Part shown: positions 34,189 to 43,529 of the stretch, piece by piece
How the letters are laid out: every line of letters begins with the position of its first letter
How positions within the stretch are numbered: position 1 is the first letter of the stretch
DNA from: Myxococcaceae bacterium
GTDB lineage: Bacteria > Myxococcota > Myxococcia > Myxococcales > Myxococcaceae
Reading direction: 5' to 3'
Assembly (NCBI GenBank): GCA_016926755.1
Contig: JAFGNZ010000382.1
Location: 1-63,738, forward strand
DNA length: 63,738 nucleotides
Notes under the pieces: generated by a model
What the model was told of the DNA's origin: nothing
The model's input: the letters and a program-made list of their open reading frames with translations, nothing else
Databases searched by the model: none
Made by a program: the position numbers and the translations under genes

Positions 34189-34274
34189 CGCTCCTGTCTT
34201 CCCGCCCGGGAAGAGGCACACTCCCTCCCATGTTCGGGCGCGGCGCCGCCTGGGCGCCAGGGAGGAACACGTTC

Positions 34275-35696
34275 ATGGAGTCGGGATCCAAGAGGGCCTC
34301 GTGGGGCTGGCTCGCGCTGCTCATCTGGCTCGGGGGGTGCGCCACCGCGCCGGCTCCGCAGCGCACGCCTCCGCCCTCGGCGCCCGCCACGGGTGAGCCG
34401 GTGGTGGCGTTCGTCGGCGTCTCCGTCCTCCCCCTGGACTCCGAGCGGGTGCTGGCGGACCAGACGGTGGTGGTGCGCGGCGAGCGCATCGTCGCCGTGG
34501 GCCCGGCGGCCTCCACCCCCGTGCCCCAGGGCGCCACGCGCGTCGACGGCAAGGGCCGCTACCTCATGCCAGGGCTGGCGGACATGCACATCCACCTGCT
34601 CCCCGGTGAGGGGACGCTCGCGGATCCCGCCGGCCAGCAGCTCGCCCTGCTGCTGGCCAACGGCGTCACCACGGCGCGCGCCCTGGTCGCCGCACCCACC
34701 GCCCTGGCGCTCCGAGAGCGGGTGGCGCGCGGAGAGGTGCTCGGGCCCACCCTGCGGGTGGCGGGGCCCTCCTTCCACGGCGAGTCCGTGCAGGGCCCGG
34801 AGCAGGCGCGGCAGAAGGTCCGCGAGCAGAAGGCCGCGGGCTTCGAGCTCCTCAAGACCCACGGCGGCCTGGGCCGGGAGACGTATGACGCCATGGTGGC
34901 CGAGGCCCAGGCCCAGGGCCTGCCCGTGAGCGGGCACGTGACACCGGACGTCGGCCTCGCCCGCGCGCTCGAGGCCCGACAGCAGATCGAGCACCTCGAC
35001 GGCTACCTCGCCGCGCTCCTGCCCCCGGGGGACGCGGCGAAGGTGGAGCAGGTGGAGTTCGGCGAGGTCCTCACGCGGATGGATCCCGCCCGCATCCCCG
35101 CGCTGGCCGAGGCCACGAAGCAGGCGGGCATCTTCAACACCCCCACCCTGGCCCTCTTCGAGATCGTCGCCAGCACGGGCGCCGTCCCGGAGCTGCGCAC
35201 GAAGCGCGCCTTGCGCTACGTGCCTTCCGCCACGGTGGACGCGTGGAGCAGGGAGCTGCTCTCCGGCCCGCTGGCGGAGGCGCCCGCGGCCGGGAAGCAC
35301 CGGTTCCTCGAGCTGCGCCGACAGGTGGTGCGCGGGCTGGATGCGGCGGGAGCGCCCTTCCTGGTGGGCTCGGACTCGCCCCAGCTCTTCATGGTGCCCG
35401 GCTTCGCCATCCACCAGGAGATGGAGGCGATGGTCGCCGCCGGCCTCCGCCCCCTCACCGTGCTCCAGGCGGCCACGCGGAACGCGGCGACCTGGTTCGG
35501 AGAGGCCAACCAGTGGGGCACCGTGGCCCCCGGCCAACGCGCGGACCTGCTGCTGCTCAACGGCAACCCGCTCGAGGACGTGAGGCTCCTGCGGACCCTG
35601 GTCGGCGTCATGGTGCGCGGGACGTGGCTCCCCCGGAGCGAGCTGGACGCGAAGCTGGAGCAGGTGGCCATGGCCGCCCGGGCCACCGAGGGTTGA
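34275..35696 (+). CDS. Amidohydrolase-family lipoprotein
   Basis: 473 residues. The signal ends in lipobox LGGC ([22 protein letters not shown]), so it is envelope-anchored. The amidohydrolase fold shows [11 protein letters not shown] with the HxH metal ligands, LKTHGG, SGHVTPD, QIEHLDG, and SDSP with the Asp ligand. A late NPLEDVRLL strand and [15 protein letters not shown] are typical of imidazolonepropionase/prolidase-type members. ATG 34275 has GGGAGGAA 8 bases upstream; in-frame ATG 34230 lacks a signal-compatible start. Substrate unknown. Separated by 86 bases from the desaturase gene, so it may be in the same transcript. Confidence 0.88.
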   Translation: MESGSKRASWGWLALLIWLGGCATAPAPQRTPPPSAPATGEPVVAFVGVSVLPLDSERVLADQTVVVRGERIVAVGPAASTPVPQGATRVDGKGRYLMPGLADMHIHLLPGEGTLADPAGQQLALLLANGVTTARALVAAPTALALRERVARGEVLGPTLRVAGPSFHGESVQGPEQARQKVREQKAAGFELLKTHGGLGRETYDAMVAEAQAQGLPVSGHVTPDVGLARALEARQQIEHLDGYLAALLPPGDAAKVEQVEFGEVLTRMDPARIPALAEATKQAGIFNTPTLALFEIVASTGAVPELRTKRALRYVPSATVDAWSRELLSGPLAEAPAAGKHRFLELRRQVVRGLDAAGAPFLVGSDSPQLFMVPGFAIHQEMEAMVAAGLRPLTVLQAATRNAATWFGEANQWGTVAPGQRADLLLLNGNPLEDVRLLRTLVGVMVRGTWLPRSELDAKLEQVAMAARATEG

Positions 35697-35830
35697 AGCG
35701 CCTCCCCTCTGGCACCTTTGTGTTCAATGCAGGGCGAAGTTTTCACCCCGTGCGGACGAAGATCGCTCGTACCTTTCCCCCACGGAGGGGAGGCGATAGG
35801 ACACCTCTGTCACCGGGGCCTGGAGGAGCG

Positions 35831-37417
35831 ATGAACCAGCGAGAGCTGTGGGAGCGATACAAGAAGCACCTGTGCGTCAGCCCCTCCGTCGGCTTCACGC
35901 TCGACATCTCGCGGATGAGCTTCCCCGCCTCCTTCTTCGACCAGATGGACGAGCCGCTGCGGAGCGCGTTCGACGCGATGGAGGCGCTGGAGAAGGGCGC
36001 CATCGCCAACCCGGATGAGCAGCGCCGGGTGGGCCACTACTGGCTGCGCGCCCCGGAGATGGCGCCCGAGGCGGAGATCGGCCGCGCCATCCGCGACACG
36101 CTCGCGGACGTGCACTGGTTCGCGGAGGAGCTCCACGCCGGGCGCATCGCGCCGCAGACGGCCGAGCGCTTCACCCAGCTGCTGGTCATCGGCATCGGCG
36201 GCTCGGCGCTGGGGCCCCAGCTGGTGGCGGACGCGCTGGGCACGGCGACGGACCGCATGCGCGTCTTCTTCTTCGACAACACGGATCCGGACGGGATGGA
36301 CCGCGTCCTGGCGCAGCTGGGCAACAAGCTGCCGGAGACGCTCACCCTGGTCATCAGCAAGTCGGGCGGCACCAAGGAGACGCGCAACGGCATGCTGGAG
36401 GCCGAGCGCGCGTACCAGGCGCAGAACCTCGTGTTCAGCGCGCACGCGGTGGCGGTGACGGGAGAGAACAGCGAGCTGGACCGGCACGCGAAGAAGCACA
36501 GCTGGCTGCGCACCTTCCCCATGTGGGACTGGGTTGGCGGGCGCACCTCGGTGCTGTCCGCGGTGGGCCTGCTGCCCGCGCGGCTGCAGGGGCTGGACAT
36601 CGACGCGCTGCTGTCGGGCGCCCGGGACATGGACCGGGAGACGCGCCAGCGCGAGGTGGCTCGCAACCCGGCCGCGCTGCTGGCGCTGATGTGGTTCCAC
36701 GCGGGCAACGGGCGCGGCGGCAAGGACATGGTCATCCTGCCCTACAAGGATCGGCTGATGCTGATGTCCCGCTACCTCCAGCAGCTCGTGATGGAGTCGC
36801 TGGGCAAGGAGCAGGCCCTGGACGGCAAGGTGGTGAACCAGGGCATCGCCGTCTACGGCAACAAGGGCTCCACGGATCAGCACGCCTACGTGCAGCAGCT
36901 GCGCGAGGGCGTCCCCAACTTCTTCGCCACCTTCATCGAGGTGCTCAAGGATCGCCAGGGCGCCTCCATGGCCGTGGAGGAGAACGTCACCAGCGGGGAC
37001 TACCTGCTGGGCTTCCTGCTGGGCACGCGGCGGGCGCTCTTCGAGAAGGGCCGCGAGTCCATCACCCTCACCGTGCCGGAGGTGAGCGCGCGCACACTGG
37101 GGGCGCTCATCGCGCTGTACGAGCGCGCCGTCGGGCTCTACGCCTCGCTGGTGAACATCAACGCCTACCACCAGCCGGGCGTCGAGGCCGGCAAGAAGGC
37201 CGCCAGCGCGGTGCTGGAGCTTCAGCACAAGCTGCTCGCCCACCTGCGCGCGAAGCAGGGCGGGACGGCGGAGGAGCTGGCCACCGCCGTGGGCGCCGCG
37301 GACGAGGTGGAGACGGTCTTCAAGGTGCTGGAGCACCTGGCCGCCAACCCGGATCACGGCGTGGTGCGCGCCGAGGGCGCCACCCCGTTCACCGCGCGCT
37401 TCAGCCGGAAGAAGTGA
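35831..37417 (+). CDS. pgi: Glucose-6-phosphate isomerase
   Basis: 528 residues, normal family length. It interconverts glucose-6-phosphate and fructose-6-phosphate in the cytosol. Signatures visible: [92 protein letters not shown] sits 4 bases before ATG 35831. A 134-base gap upstream separates it from the amidohydrolase gene, and its 3' end abuts the kinase gene after 12 bases. Confidence 0.97.
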   Translation: MNQRELWERYKKHLCVSPSVGFTLDISRMSFPASFFDQMDEPLRSAFDAMEALEKGAIANPDEQRRVGHYWLRAPEMAPEAEIGRAIRDTLADVHWFAEELHAGRIAPQTAERFTQLLVIGIGGSALGPQLVADALGTATDRMRVFFFDNTDPDGMDRVLAQLGNKLPETLTLVISKSGGTKETRNGMLEAERAYQAQNLVFSAHAVAVTGENSELDRHAKKHSWLRTFPMWDWVGGRTSVLSAVGLLPARLQGLDIDALLSGARDMDRETRQREVARNPAALLALMWFHAGNGRGGKDMVILPYKDRLMLMSRYLQQLVMESLGKEQALDGKVVNQGIAVYGNKGSTDQHAYVQQLREGVPNFFATFIEVLKDRQGASMAVEENVTSGDYLLGFLLGTRRALFEKGRESITLTVPEVSARTLGALIALYERAVGLYASLVNINAYHQPGVEAGKKAASAVLELQHKLLAHLRAKQGGTAEELATAVGAADEVETVFKVLEHLAANPDHGVVRAEGATPFTARFSRKK

Positions 37418-37429
37418 GGCCCGCCAGCC

Positions 37430-40378
37430 TCAGCCGCCGGGCTTGATGATGGCGCTGAGCTCCAGTTCCACCCTCGCGCGCTCCTGCTCGTCCTGGATGG
37501 TGTGGAGCCACCTGAGCGCCTCGGTGGCGTAGGCGAGCGCCTCGTGGTGGGCCGAGCGCCCCAGCGCCGCCAGCGCGGCCTTGCGGGCGTAGCCGAGCGC
37601 CTCCCGCTTCTGCTCGGCCGCGGCGTGGTGGCGGGCCAGCAGCTCCGGGTGCTCCTGGACCCGCTCCGGGAAGCGCTGCTCCAGCGCCGCCGCGATGCGC
37701 GCGTGCACCTGGCGCCGCGTCGGTTTGATCATGGACTCGTAGGCCGTGTCCCGGATGAGCCCGTGCTTGAAGACATACGTGGGGCCGCGCGCGCCACGCC
37801 GGTGGTGGATGAGCTCCGCCGCCAGCAGCGCCTCCAAGTCTCTCTTCAGCGCCTCCGCATCCGTCACGGAGGCGGCCTCGAGCAGCTCATGGGTGAACTC
37901 GCGCCCCAGCGCGGCGGCGAGCTGCGCGGTGGCCTTGGCAGGCCCCAGCCGATCCAGCCGGGCCATCAGCGAGTCCCGCAGCGTGCTGGGGATGGCCATG
38001 GAGCCGGGCGCCCGCCCACGCGCGTCCCCCTGCGGGGGCAGGGACTCGGCCACCATGCGGGTCAGCTCCTCGACGAAGAGGGGCACCCCATCCGTGCGCC
38101 CCACCACCTGCTCCACCACATCACTGGGCAGAGGCGCCTCGCGGGTGAGGCTCCGCACCATCTCCTCCACCTGCTGACGCTCCAGCCGGCCCAGCTGCAG
38201 CTGCAGCACCTGCGCGGTGGACCAGGGGGGGGAGAACTCCGGCCGCGCGGTGAGCACCGCGCAAAGGCGCGCGCTGGCGGCCTCCTTCACCAGCAGGCCC
38301 AGCAGCTCCAGGGTCATCGGATCGGCCCAGTGCAGATCCTCCACCACCAGCAGCACCGGCTGCTGCTGGGCCAGCTCGAAGATCAGCGTGAGCAGTGCGT
38401 TGAGTGTCAGCTCCTGCTGGCGCTCCGGGGACATGGCCTGCGGCGGGTAGCGATCCGAGGTCCCCTTGACGGAGAGGAGCGAGGAGAACAGCGGCACCGC
38501 CTCGGCCAGCTCGAAGCCGTAGCGTGAGAGCAGCGCCTCGAGCGCGGCGGCGGTCTGCTCCGCCGTCCAGTCGCGGCCTACTCCCAACAGCCGCTCCAGC
38601 CAGTCCACCACGGGGTGCAGCGTGCTGTTGCGCCACTCGGGGGCGCAGCGGAGCTCCAGGAAGGTGTGCGGCGTGGGGCGCACCTGCTGGGCCAGCTCCT
38701 GCACCAGCCGGGACTTGCCAATGCCCGGCTCCCCCTTGAGCAGGATGCCCTGCCCCATGCCCGTCAGCGCCTGCCGCCAGCGCTGCTGCAGCAACTCCAG
38801 CTCCAGCGCGCGGCCAAAGAGCGGCCCCGCGGGCGTCATCTCCAGGCCCTGCGCGAGGGTGCGCTGCCGGCCCTGGACGCGGAACACGGGCAGCACGCGC
38901 GTCCCGGCGCCGACGCGGTGCTCGCCCGAGGGCTCCAGGGTGAAGGGCTCTCGGAGCAGCTTCGCGGTGGCCGCGCTGACGAGGATCTCCCCAGGCCCCG
39001 CGAGCAACTCCAGCCGCTCGGCCACGCCGGGCGTGTGCCCCGCCAGCACCGACAGCCCCCCGGCGCCACTCCCGTGCAGCTCATGGCTGGTGACGAGCCC
39101 GGTATGGATACCCACCCGGGCCTCCAGGCGGAGCCCCTGGGTGCGCTCCAGCTCCGCGCCGCGCTGCTTCAGCTCCGCCATCAGGTCCAGCGCCAGGTGG
39201 GCCGCGCGCTGGGCATCGTCCTCCCGCGCCCGCGGGTAGCCGAAGTACAGCAGCAGCCGCTCCCCCAGGATGCTGCCCACCCAGGCCTCCCGGCGGCGGG
39301 CCAGCTCCACGCAGGCCGCGTGCTGCGCCCACAGCAGCGCGTCCAGCTCCTCCTCCTCCTTGCCACTGCCCACCAGCCGCAGGCCGCAGCTGAGCACGGT
39401 GAGCTGCCGGCGCTCACCCTCGGCCGGGCCTCGAGTCGCGTCCCCCAGGGCCTGCAGCGCCACGGAGTCCGCCGAGGGCCACCCTTGCATCGCGCAGGAC
39501 TCCAGCTCCAGCAGCAGGCTCTGCGCGGTGACATCACGAGCCCGGGGATCCTTCTCCAGGGCGCGCCGCAGGAGCCGGCCGAGCCGGTGCTCCCGAAGCC
39601 ACTCGGGGAGGGGGATGGGCTCCGCGCCCAGCTGCTTGAAGATGATCTCATGCAGCGGGCCCGCCGCCAGCACGCGCTGCCCGGTGAGGCACTCCAGGAA
39701 GATGAGCCCCCACGCGTAGAGATCGGCGCGCGCCGTCACCGTCTCGCCGCGCAGCTGCTCCGGCGCCGCGTAGGCGGGAGTGCCCAGCATCTCCTGGGTG
39801 CGCGTGATGCGCGACAGGTCCTCCTTGCGCTCCTCATCCGTGAGCGTCCCCAGCCCGAAGTCGAGCACCAGGGCGTTGCGCCGCACCCCCGTGCTCGTCA
39901 GCATGATGTTCTGCGGCTTGAGATCGCGGTGGACGACGCCCAGCCGGTGCGCGCACCCCAGCGCGTCCAGCACCTGGAGCATGAGGTGCGCGGCCTCCCA
40001 GACCGGCAGCGCCCCCTCCGCCGCCAGCACGTCCCCCAGGGTGCGGCCGGGCACGTACTCGAACACGGTGTAGAGCTGCCCCTGCTCCGTCCTCCCCGAG
40101 TCGATGAGCCGGACGATGTTCGGGTGGTAGAGCCGGGCGCACAGCCGCATCTCCCGCTGGAAGCGGGCGACGTTGCCCTCGTCGGTCGCGTGCAGGTGGC
40201 GCAGGACCTTGACGGCCACCTCCTGGCCGGTGACTCGCTGACGCGCCCGGTAGACCTGGCTGAAGCCGCCCTCTCCCACCTTCGAGAGGATCTCGTAGCG
40301 GTCCTGGAACACCGTACCGGCGGCGATCGAGTGCAAGGCGGCGTCCCTGGGGAATTGCCGGTGAAAGGCGAAATTCAA
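37430..40378 (-). CDS. Ser/Thr kinase fused to degenerate cyclase and AAA ATPase (TOMM-type kinase/cyclase fusion)
   Basis: 982 residues. Kinase domain at about 28-300: GEGGFSQVYRA, AVKVL, HRDLKPQN, LDFGLG, YAAPEQL, all catalytic residues present. A class III cyclase-like module follows (about 320-500), but its metal-binding Asp positions are lost (VLSCGLRLVGSG, SILGERLLLYFGYP), so it is probably inactive. Then an AAA/STAND ATPase: Walker A GEPGIGKSRLV, Walker B LLVVEDLHWAD. The order matches the TOMM system kinase/cyclase fusion family. The protein stops 14 residues after RVELEL, where relatives usually continue into TPR repeats; the C-terminus looks shortened against the pgi end. Cytosolic signalling role inferred. 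Confidence 0.9.
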   Translation of the reverse strand: MNFAFHRQFPRDAALHSIAAGTVFQDRYEILSKVGEGGFSQVYRARQRVTGQEVAVKVLRHLHATDEGNVARFQREMRLCARLYHPNIVRLIDSGRTEQGQLYTVFEYVPGRTLGDVLAAEGALPVWEAAHLMLQVLDALGCAHRLGVVHRDLKPQNIMLTSTGVRRNALVLDFGLGTLTDEERKEDLSRITRTQEMLGTPAYAAPEQLRGETVTARADLYAWGLIFLECLTGQRVLAAGPLHEIIFKQLGAEPIPLPEWLREHRLGRLLRRALEKDPRARDVTAQSLLLELESCAMQGWPSADSVALQALGDATRGPAEGERRQLTVLSCGLRLVGSGKEEEELDALLWAQHAACVELARRREAWVGSILGERLLLYFGYPRAREDDAQRAAHLALDLMAELKQRGAELERTQGLRLEARVGIHTGLVTSHELHGSGAGGLSVLAGHTPGVAERLELLAGPGEILVSAATAKLLREPFTLEPSGEHRVGAGTRVLPVFRVQGRQRTLAQGLEMTPAGPLFGRALELELLQQRWRQALTGMGQGILLKGEPGIGKSRLVQELAQQVRPTPHTFLELRCAPEWRNSTLHPVVDWLERLLGVGRDWTAEQTAAALEALLSRYGFELAEAVPLFSSLLSVKGTSDRYPPQAMSPERQQELTLNALLTLIFELAQQQPVLLVVEDLHWADPMTLELLGLLVKEAASARLCAVLTARPEFSPPWSTAQVLQLQLGRLERQQVEEMVRSLTREAPLPSDVVEQVVGRTDGVPLFVEELTRMVAESLPPQGDARGRAPGSMAIPSTLRDSLMARLDRLGPAKATAQLAAALGREFTHELLEAASVTDAEALKRDLEALLAAELIHHRRGARGPTYVFKHGLIRDTAYESMIKPTRRQVHARIAAALEQRFPERVQEHPELLARHHAAAEQKREALGYARKAALAALGRSAHHEALAYATEALRWLHTIQDEQERARVELELSAIIKPGG

Positions 40379-40506
40379 CCCCAGGCACGAGCCGCCTGTC
40401 GAGCCACGCCCCCTTCACGGCTCGGCAGGCCTCAGCGCTCCCGATGCTGGCGAGGCTGGGGCTGGAAGACGCGCAGCAGCAGGACGATGGAGGGCAATTC
40501 AATCCA

Positions 40507-41058
40507 CTACTCCTGCTCAGCAGGCCGTGACTGCTTCCGCGGCACGAGCCCCCGGACCGCGCTCTTCGCGACAGCCGAGGCCAGCGTCGTGCTGAAGATG
40601 AGGACGAGCTTGCGGCCCAGCTCGATGGGCAGCGGCCGCTCCTCGGCGGAGGAGGCCAGGCGGTCCGGGTGCTGCCACGCGCGCCTGAGGGCCTTCACGC
40701 GATGCCGGGCGAGGATCTTCTCCCGGTGGCGCGCGCGCCAGATCGCCACGCCCACGCTCACGCCGGTCAGCACCGCGGCCGTGAGCGCCGCGCCGATGAT
40801 CAGGTCCCGGTGCTTCGTGGCCTGGAACCGGACGTCCAGCGCCCTGTCACGCCGCCGATCCAGCTCCTCCAGCGTGAGCAGCAGCTCGCCGCGGATGCGG
40901 TCCGCGGTGCGCTCCACCTGCTCCCGAGCGTTCAGCCCCTGGGTGATGTGCGTGCCCTCGTCGGCGTGCGCGCGCTCGAGGCTGCGTGGGAGCTGGTCGC
41001 CGCCTTCCTTCCTGGGCTGCCCCTCGGTCCTCTGCTCCTGATGGCCCCGCTCGTTCAT
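40507..41058 (-). CDS. DUF3618-like small membrane protein
   Basis: 183 residues. A charged N-terminus with AREQVERTADRIRGELLLTLEELDRR resembles DUF3618. One hydrophobic segment follows (LIIGAALTAAVLTGVSVGVAIW) and the C-terminus is basic. Such proteins are often encoded next to holin-like/DUF1469 genes, as here. ATG 41058 overlaps the upstream stop by 4 bases. Confidence 0.7.
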   Translation of the reverse strand: MNERGHQEQRTEGQPRKEGGDQLPRSLERAHADEGTHITQGLNAREQVERTADRIRGELLLTLEELDRRRDRALDVRFQATKHRDLIIGAALTAAVLTGVSVGVAIWRARHREKILARHRVKALRRAWQHPDRLASSAEERPLPIELGRKLVLIFSTTLASAVAKSAVRGLVPRKQSRPAEQE

Positions 41059-41459
41059 TGCAGCGTCTCCCGCGCCAGATCGAAGTCCGCCTTGAGCCGC
41101 TCCTGGGTGTGCGGCAGCGGCTTCTTCGGCAGCCGCTTCACGCCGAAGAAGGCCAGCCCTCCGGCGATCAGCAGGATGGCCGCTCCCACCAGCAGCACGC
41201 CGAGCCAGGGGCTCAGCGGCAGCGCCAGGCCGATCGCGACGAAGAGGGCGGCCAGCCCGCACAGGCCCAGCGTGAGGCCCGCCCCCAGCAGGATTCCACT
41301 GGTGCGCGCGGCCTTCACCTCCTCGCGCAGCTCCTTCTTGGCGTGCAGCACCTCCGCCTTCACCAGCAGCTTCGCCTCCGCGAGGGCGTGCCGGACGAGC
41401 TCGGCGGTGCTCAGGGTCTCCAGCTGGCTTCGCTCCAGGCGCTCCGATTCGAGTTCCAC
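41055..41459 (-). CDS. Holin-like/DUF1469-type membrane protein
   Basis: 134 residues. The N-terminal half is an amphipathic, charged helix (LETLSTAELVRHALAEAKLL, VKAARTSG). Two membrane segments follow (ILLGAGLTLGLCGLAALFVA, WLGVLLVGAAILLIAGGLAF) and a basic tail. This is the layout of the phage-holin-like family found in many chromosomes with a DUF3618 partner. ATG overlap with the next gene (ATGA) indicates an operon of two. Confidence 0.75.
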   Translation of the reverse strand: MELESERLERSQLETLSTAELVRHALAEAKLLVKAEVLHAKKELREEVKAARTSGILLGAGLTLGLCGLAALFVAIGLALPLSPWLGVLLVGAAILLIAGGLAFFGVKRLPKKPLPHTQERLKADFDLARETLQ

Positions 41460-41623
41460 GTCTCCGCCTCCGGGCTCCAGCGGGGCGAGCTCGCGCCTTT
41501 CCCGGCGCCGCGCCCCCGCTCCTGGCTCAAGGTGGGCAGGGCCCCGCGCGGGGTGAAGTCCGCGCGGTGGGGCGGGCGACAGGCCGCCAGCCTGCTCGCC
41601 AGCGGGTGGAGCAGCGGCAGCGA

Positions 41624-42844
41624 CTACAGCTCGTCAAAGTCCCGCGTGAACAGCTGTCGTTGCCCGAGCAGTGCCAGGGAGACGGCGAAGGTCGTCACCG
41701 ATTCTCCCTGGCGCTTGTTCGCATAGGTCACCGAGGGCCCCACGCGAATGATGCCCTTGTAGTCATCCCCGCCCGTGAAGTTGATGTAGATGGGCACGGC
41801 GAAGGAGAGCCGGAAGGCATCCTCGGACTCGGAGCTGAGGGGCACGTAGCCCTGGACACCAGCGGCGACCCGGTAGGTATTGACCTTCTGATCGATGTTG
41901 CCGATCTGGAAGGCCCCAGTGAGCGCCTGGACGCGGGAGGGCTCTCCCAGGATGGACTCCTTGCAGGTCTCCGCCGGGTAGGAGCCACCCTCTTGTGCGA
42001 CGTTGCCCCGCGGGATGCACCAGCGGGCCTTGCCGGTCGCGGGCTCGAAGTTCGAGCTGAATCCCAACAGGGCCTCGAACGACATGAACGAGTCCTCCAA
42101 GGGCGTCAGCCACACCGCCGAGGCCCCCGCACTCCAGTTTGCCCCTACCTTGGTGCCAGGCGTCAGCGTCGGCGGCGTCCCCTCCCCAGCGCGCAGGAAC
42201 TTGAACTCGTCCCTGCCTACGCTGGCACCCAGGTTGAGGCTCTGCGGAAACTGTCTCTTGTGCGCCTGGGTCTCCTTCTCCATGTGCTGCACCCCGGCCG
42301 GACAGAATTTGCTCGCGTCGATGAAGTACGGGTGTGGGGGCTTCTCCGGGAGGCTCGTGAGCGGCTGCTTGCCGGCACTGTCGCAGAAGTTCTCTGGCAT
42401 CGGTGTCTTCGCCATCAGCTCGCAGAAGGCCTTGTCCTCCGCCTGAGGGTCCTTGCACCGCTGAGCACAGAGACACCAGGCGCCCGTCTGGGCGGTGGCC
42501 GCCTCCAGCTTCTCCTCCTGGGAATAGGGGGTGCTCAGCTTGAGAAACGAGTAGGTCACCCCCAGGTTCCAGGGCGCGCTCGCGCCCAGCTCCTCCGCCT
42601 CCGGATCGAAGAGCTCTGCCAGCCCCCCTTGGGTCCCGATCTCGTAGCTCAGCCGGACCTGGCGATCCCAGCCCTTGTCGAGGGCCACCCGGTATCCCAA
42701 GGAGACCTCGAGCTCGGCCTCCCCCTCCGTGGAGCCCTTCACGCGGGCCTCCGGAACGAACACTCGCGAGCCCCCTTCCACCGCGGCAGCGGGGCCCGCC
42801 ATCCCCCACGCCAGGAGCACGATTGGCAGTGCCTTGCTGATCAT
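41624..42844 (-). CDS. Exported outer-membrane-barrel-like protein with Cys-rich insert
   Basis: 406 residues. A Sec signal (MISKALPIVLLAWGMAGPAAA) precedes a mature part rich in alternating beta-strand patterns (AELEVSLGYRVALD, VRLSYEIGTQGG, NTYRVAAGVQGYVPL, SFAVPIYINFTGG), like an outer-membrane barrel. A central Cys-containing insert (CLCAQRCKD, FCELM, NFCDS, KFCPAG) is unusual for a barrel and may carry disulfides. ATG 42844 is chosen because it gives a signal peptide and has GGAAGGGC upstream. The stop of the Lys-tail gene lies 14 bases upstream, so both may be co-transcribed. Function unknown. Confidence 0.75.
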   Translation of the reverse strand: MISKALPIVLLAWGMAGPAAAVEGGSRVFVPEARVKGSTEGEAELEVSLGYRVALDKGWDRQVRLSYEIGTQGGLAELFDPEAEELGASAPWNLGVTYSFLKLSTPYSQEEKLEAATAQTGAWCLCAQRCKDPQAEDKAFCELMAKTPMPENFCDSAGKQPLTSLPEKPPHPYFIDASKFCPAGVQHMEKETQAHKRQFPQSLNLGASVGRDEFKFLRAGEGTPPTLTPGTKVGANWSAGASAVWLTPLEDSFMSFEALLGFSSNFEPATGKARWCIPRGNVAQEGGSYPAETCKESILGEPSRVQALTGAFQIGNIDQKVNTYRVAAGVQGYVPLSSESEDAFRLSFAVPIYINFTGGDDYKGIIRVGPSVTYANKRQGESVTTFAVSLALLGQRQLFTRDFDEL

Positions 42845-42858
42845 GGTCGTGCCCTTCC

Positions 42859-43368
42859 TCACGACTGCACCATGAAGTCGTAGACCCGGCCGATCGGAAT
42901 GTTCGACTTGAACTCCATGGAAGCGCTCATCGTCTTCCCATCGGGGTACCGCGCTTCGAGCGTCAGCGAGCCGGATCCCTCGATCTTGAAGACATACTTG
43001 TGAGGTCCAGGCCGGAGTTGGAGCTGAGCAGACAGCGTGCGGCGTACCCGCACGTCCGATGCCTCCTTCCCGGTGTTGGAGAAGACATCACCGGAGGTGC
43101 TCATCGTGTCAGGATCGCTCTTCGTCATGACGAGCATCACGAGCCTCTTGTTGGAGGCCCCAGCAGGCCCTGCCTCATCACCGACAGGCGCCGTGAGGCG
43201 GGCGGGTGCTTTCTTCGCAGCCGCGCGCTTCCTCCTCGCAGGCGCCGTCTTCTTCGCAGCCGCAGCGCTCTTCCTCGCAGGCGCGGCCTTCTTGCCGCCG
43301 CCCTTCTTTGCCGGCGCCCTGCCCTTGCCTGCAGCCCCCTTCTTCGTGGCCGGCTTCTTCTTCGCCAT
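42859..43368 (-). CDS. Protein with histone-H1-like Lys/Ala N-terminal tail and beta-rich domain
   Basis: 169 residues. Residues 1-55 are a Lys/Ala/Pro tail (AKKKPATKKGAAGKG, AAAAKKTAPARRKRAAAKK) typical of H1-like DNA-binding or polyanion-binding tails. The rest is a beta-sandwich-like domain (KRLVMLVMTKSDPD, LQLRPGPHKYVFKIEGSG, LTLEARYPDG). GGAGGGACAC precedes ATG 43368. There is no signal peptide, so it is cytosolic. Role unknown; nucleic-acid binding by the tail is inference. Confidence 0.78.
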   Translation of the reverse strand: MAKKKPATKKGAAGKGRAPAKKGGGKKAAPARKSAAAAKKTAPARRKRAAAKKAPARLTAPVGDEAGPAGASNKRLVMLVMTKSDPDTMSTSGDVFSNTGKEASDVRVRRTLSAQLQLRPGPHKYVFKIEGSGSLTLEARYPDGKTMSASMEFKSNIPIGRVYDFMVQS

Positions 43369-43529
43369 GTGTCCCTCCATGCGGGTTAACAGCCGGCGGA
43401 GTCCAACACGGACGGAATAGACAGACAATGTCCGTATACATTTCCAACTCTTCCAGGGTTCTCTCGCTTGTGTCTGCCGAGCTTGGACAGACTGACCGTT
43501 GACGCGCGCTCCGGTAGAGTCGGTTCGCC

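Noticed and set aside
40507..41459. Holin-like pair as evidence of a prophage
   Set aside because: No phage structural, integrase or lysis genes nearby. This family is common in chromosomes with DUF3618-type partners.
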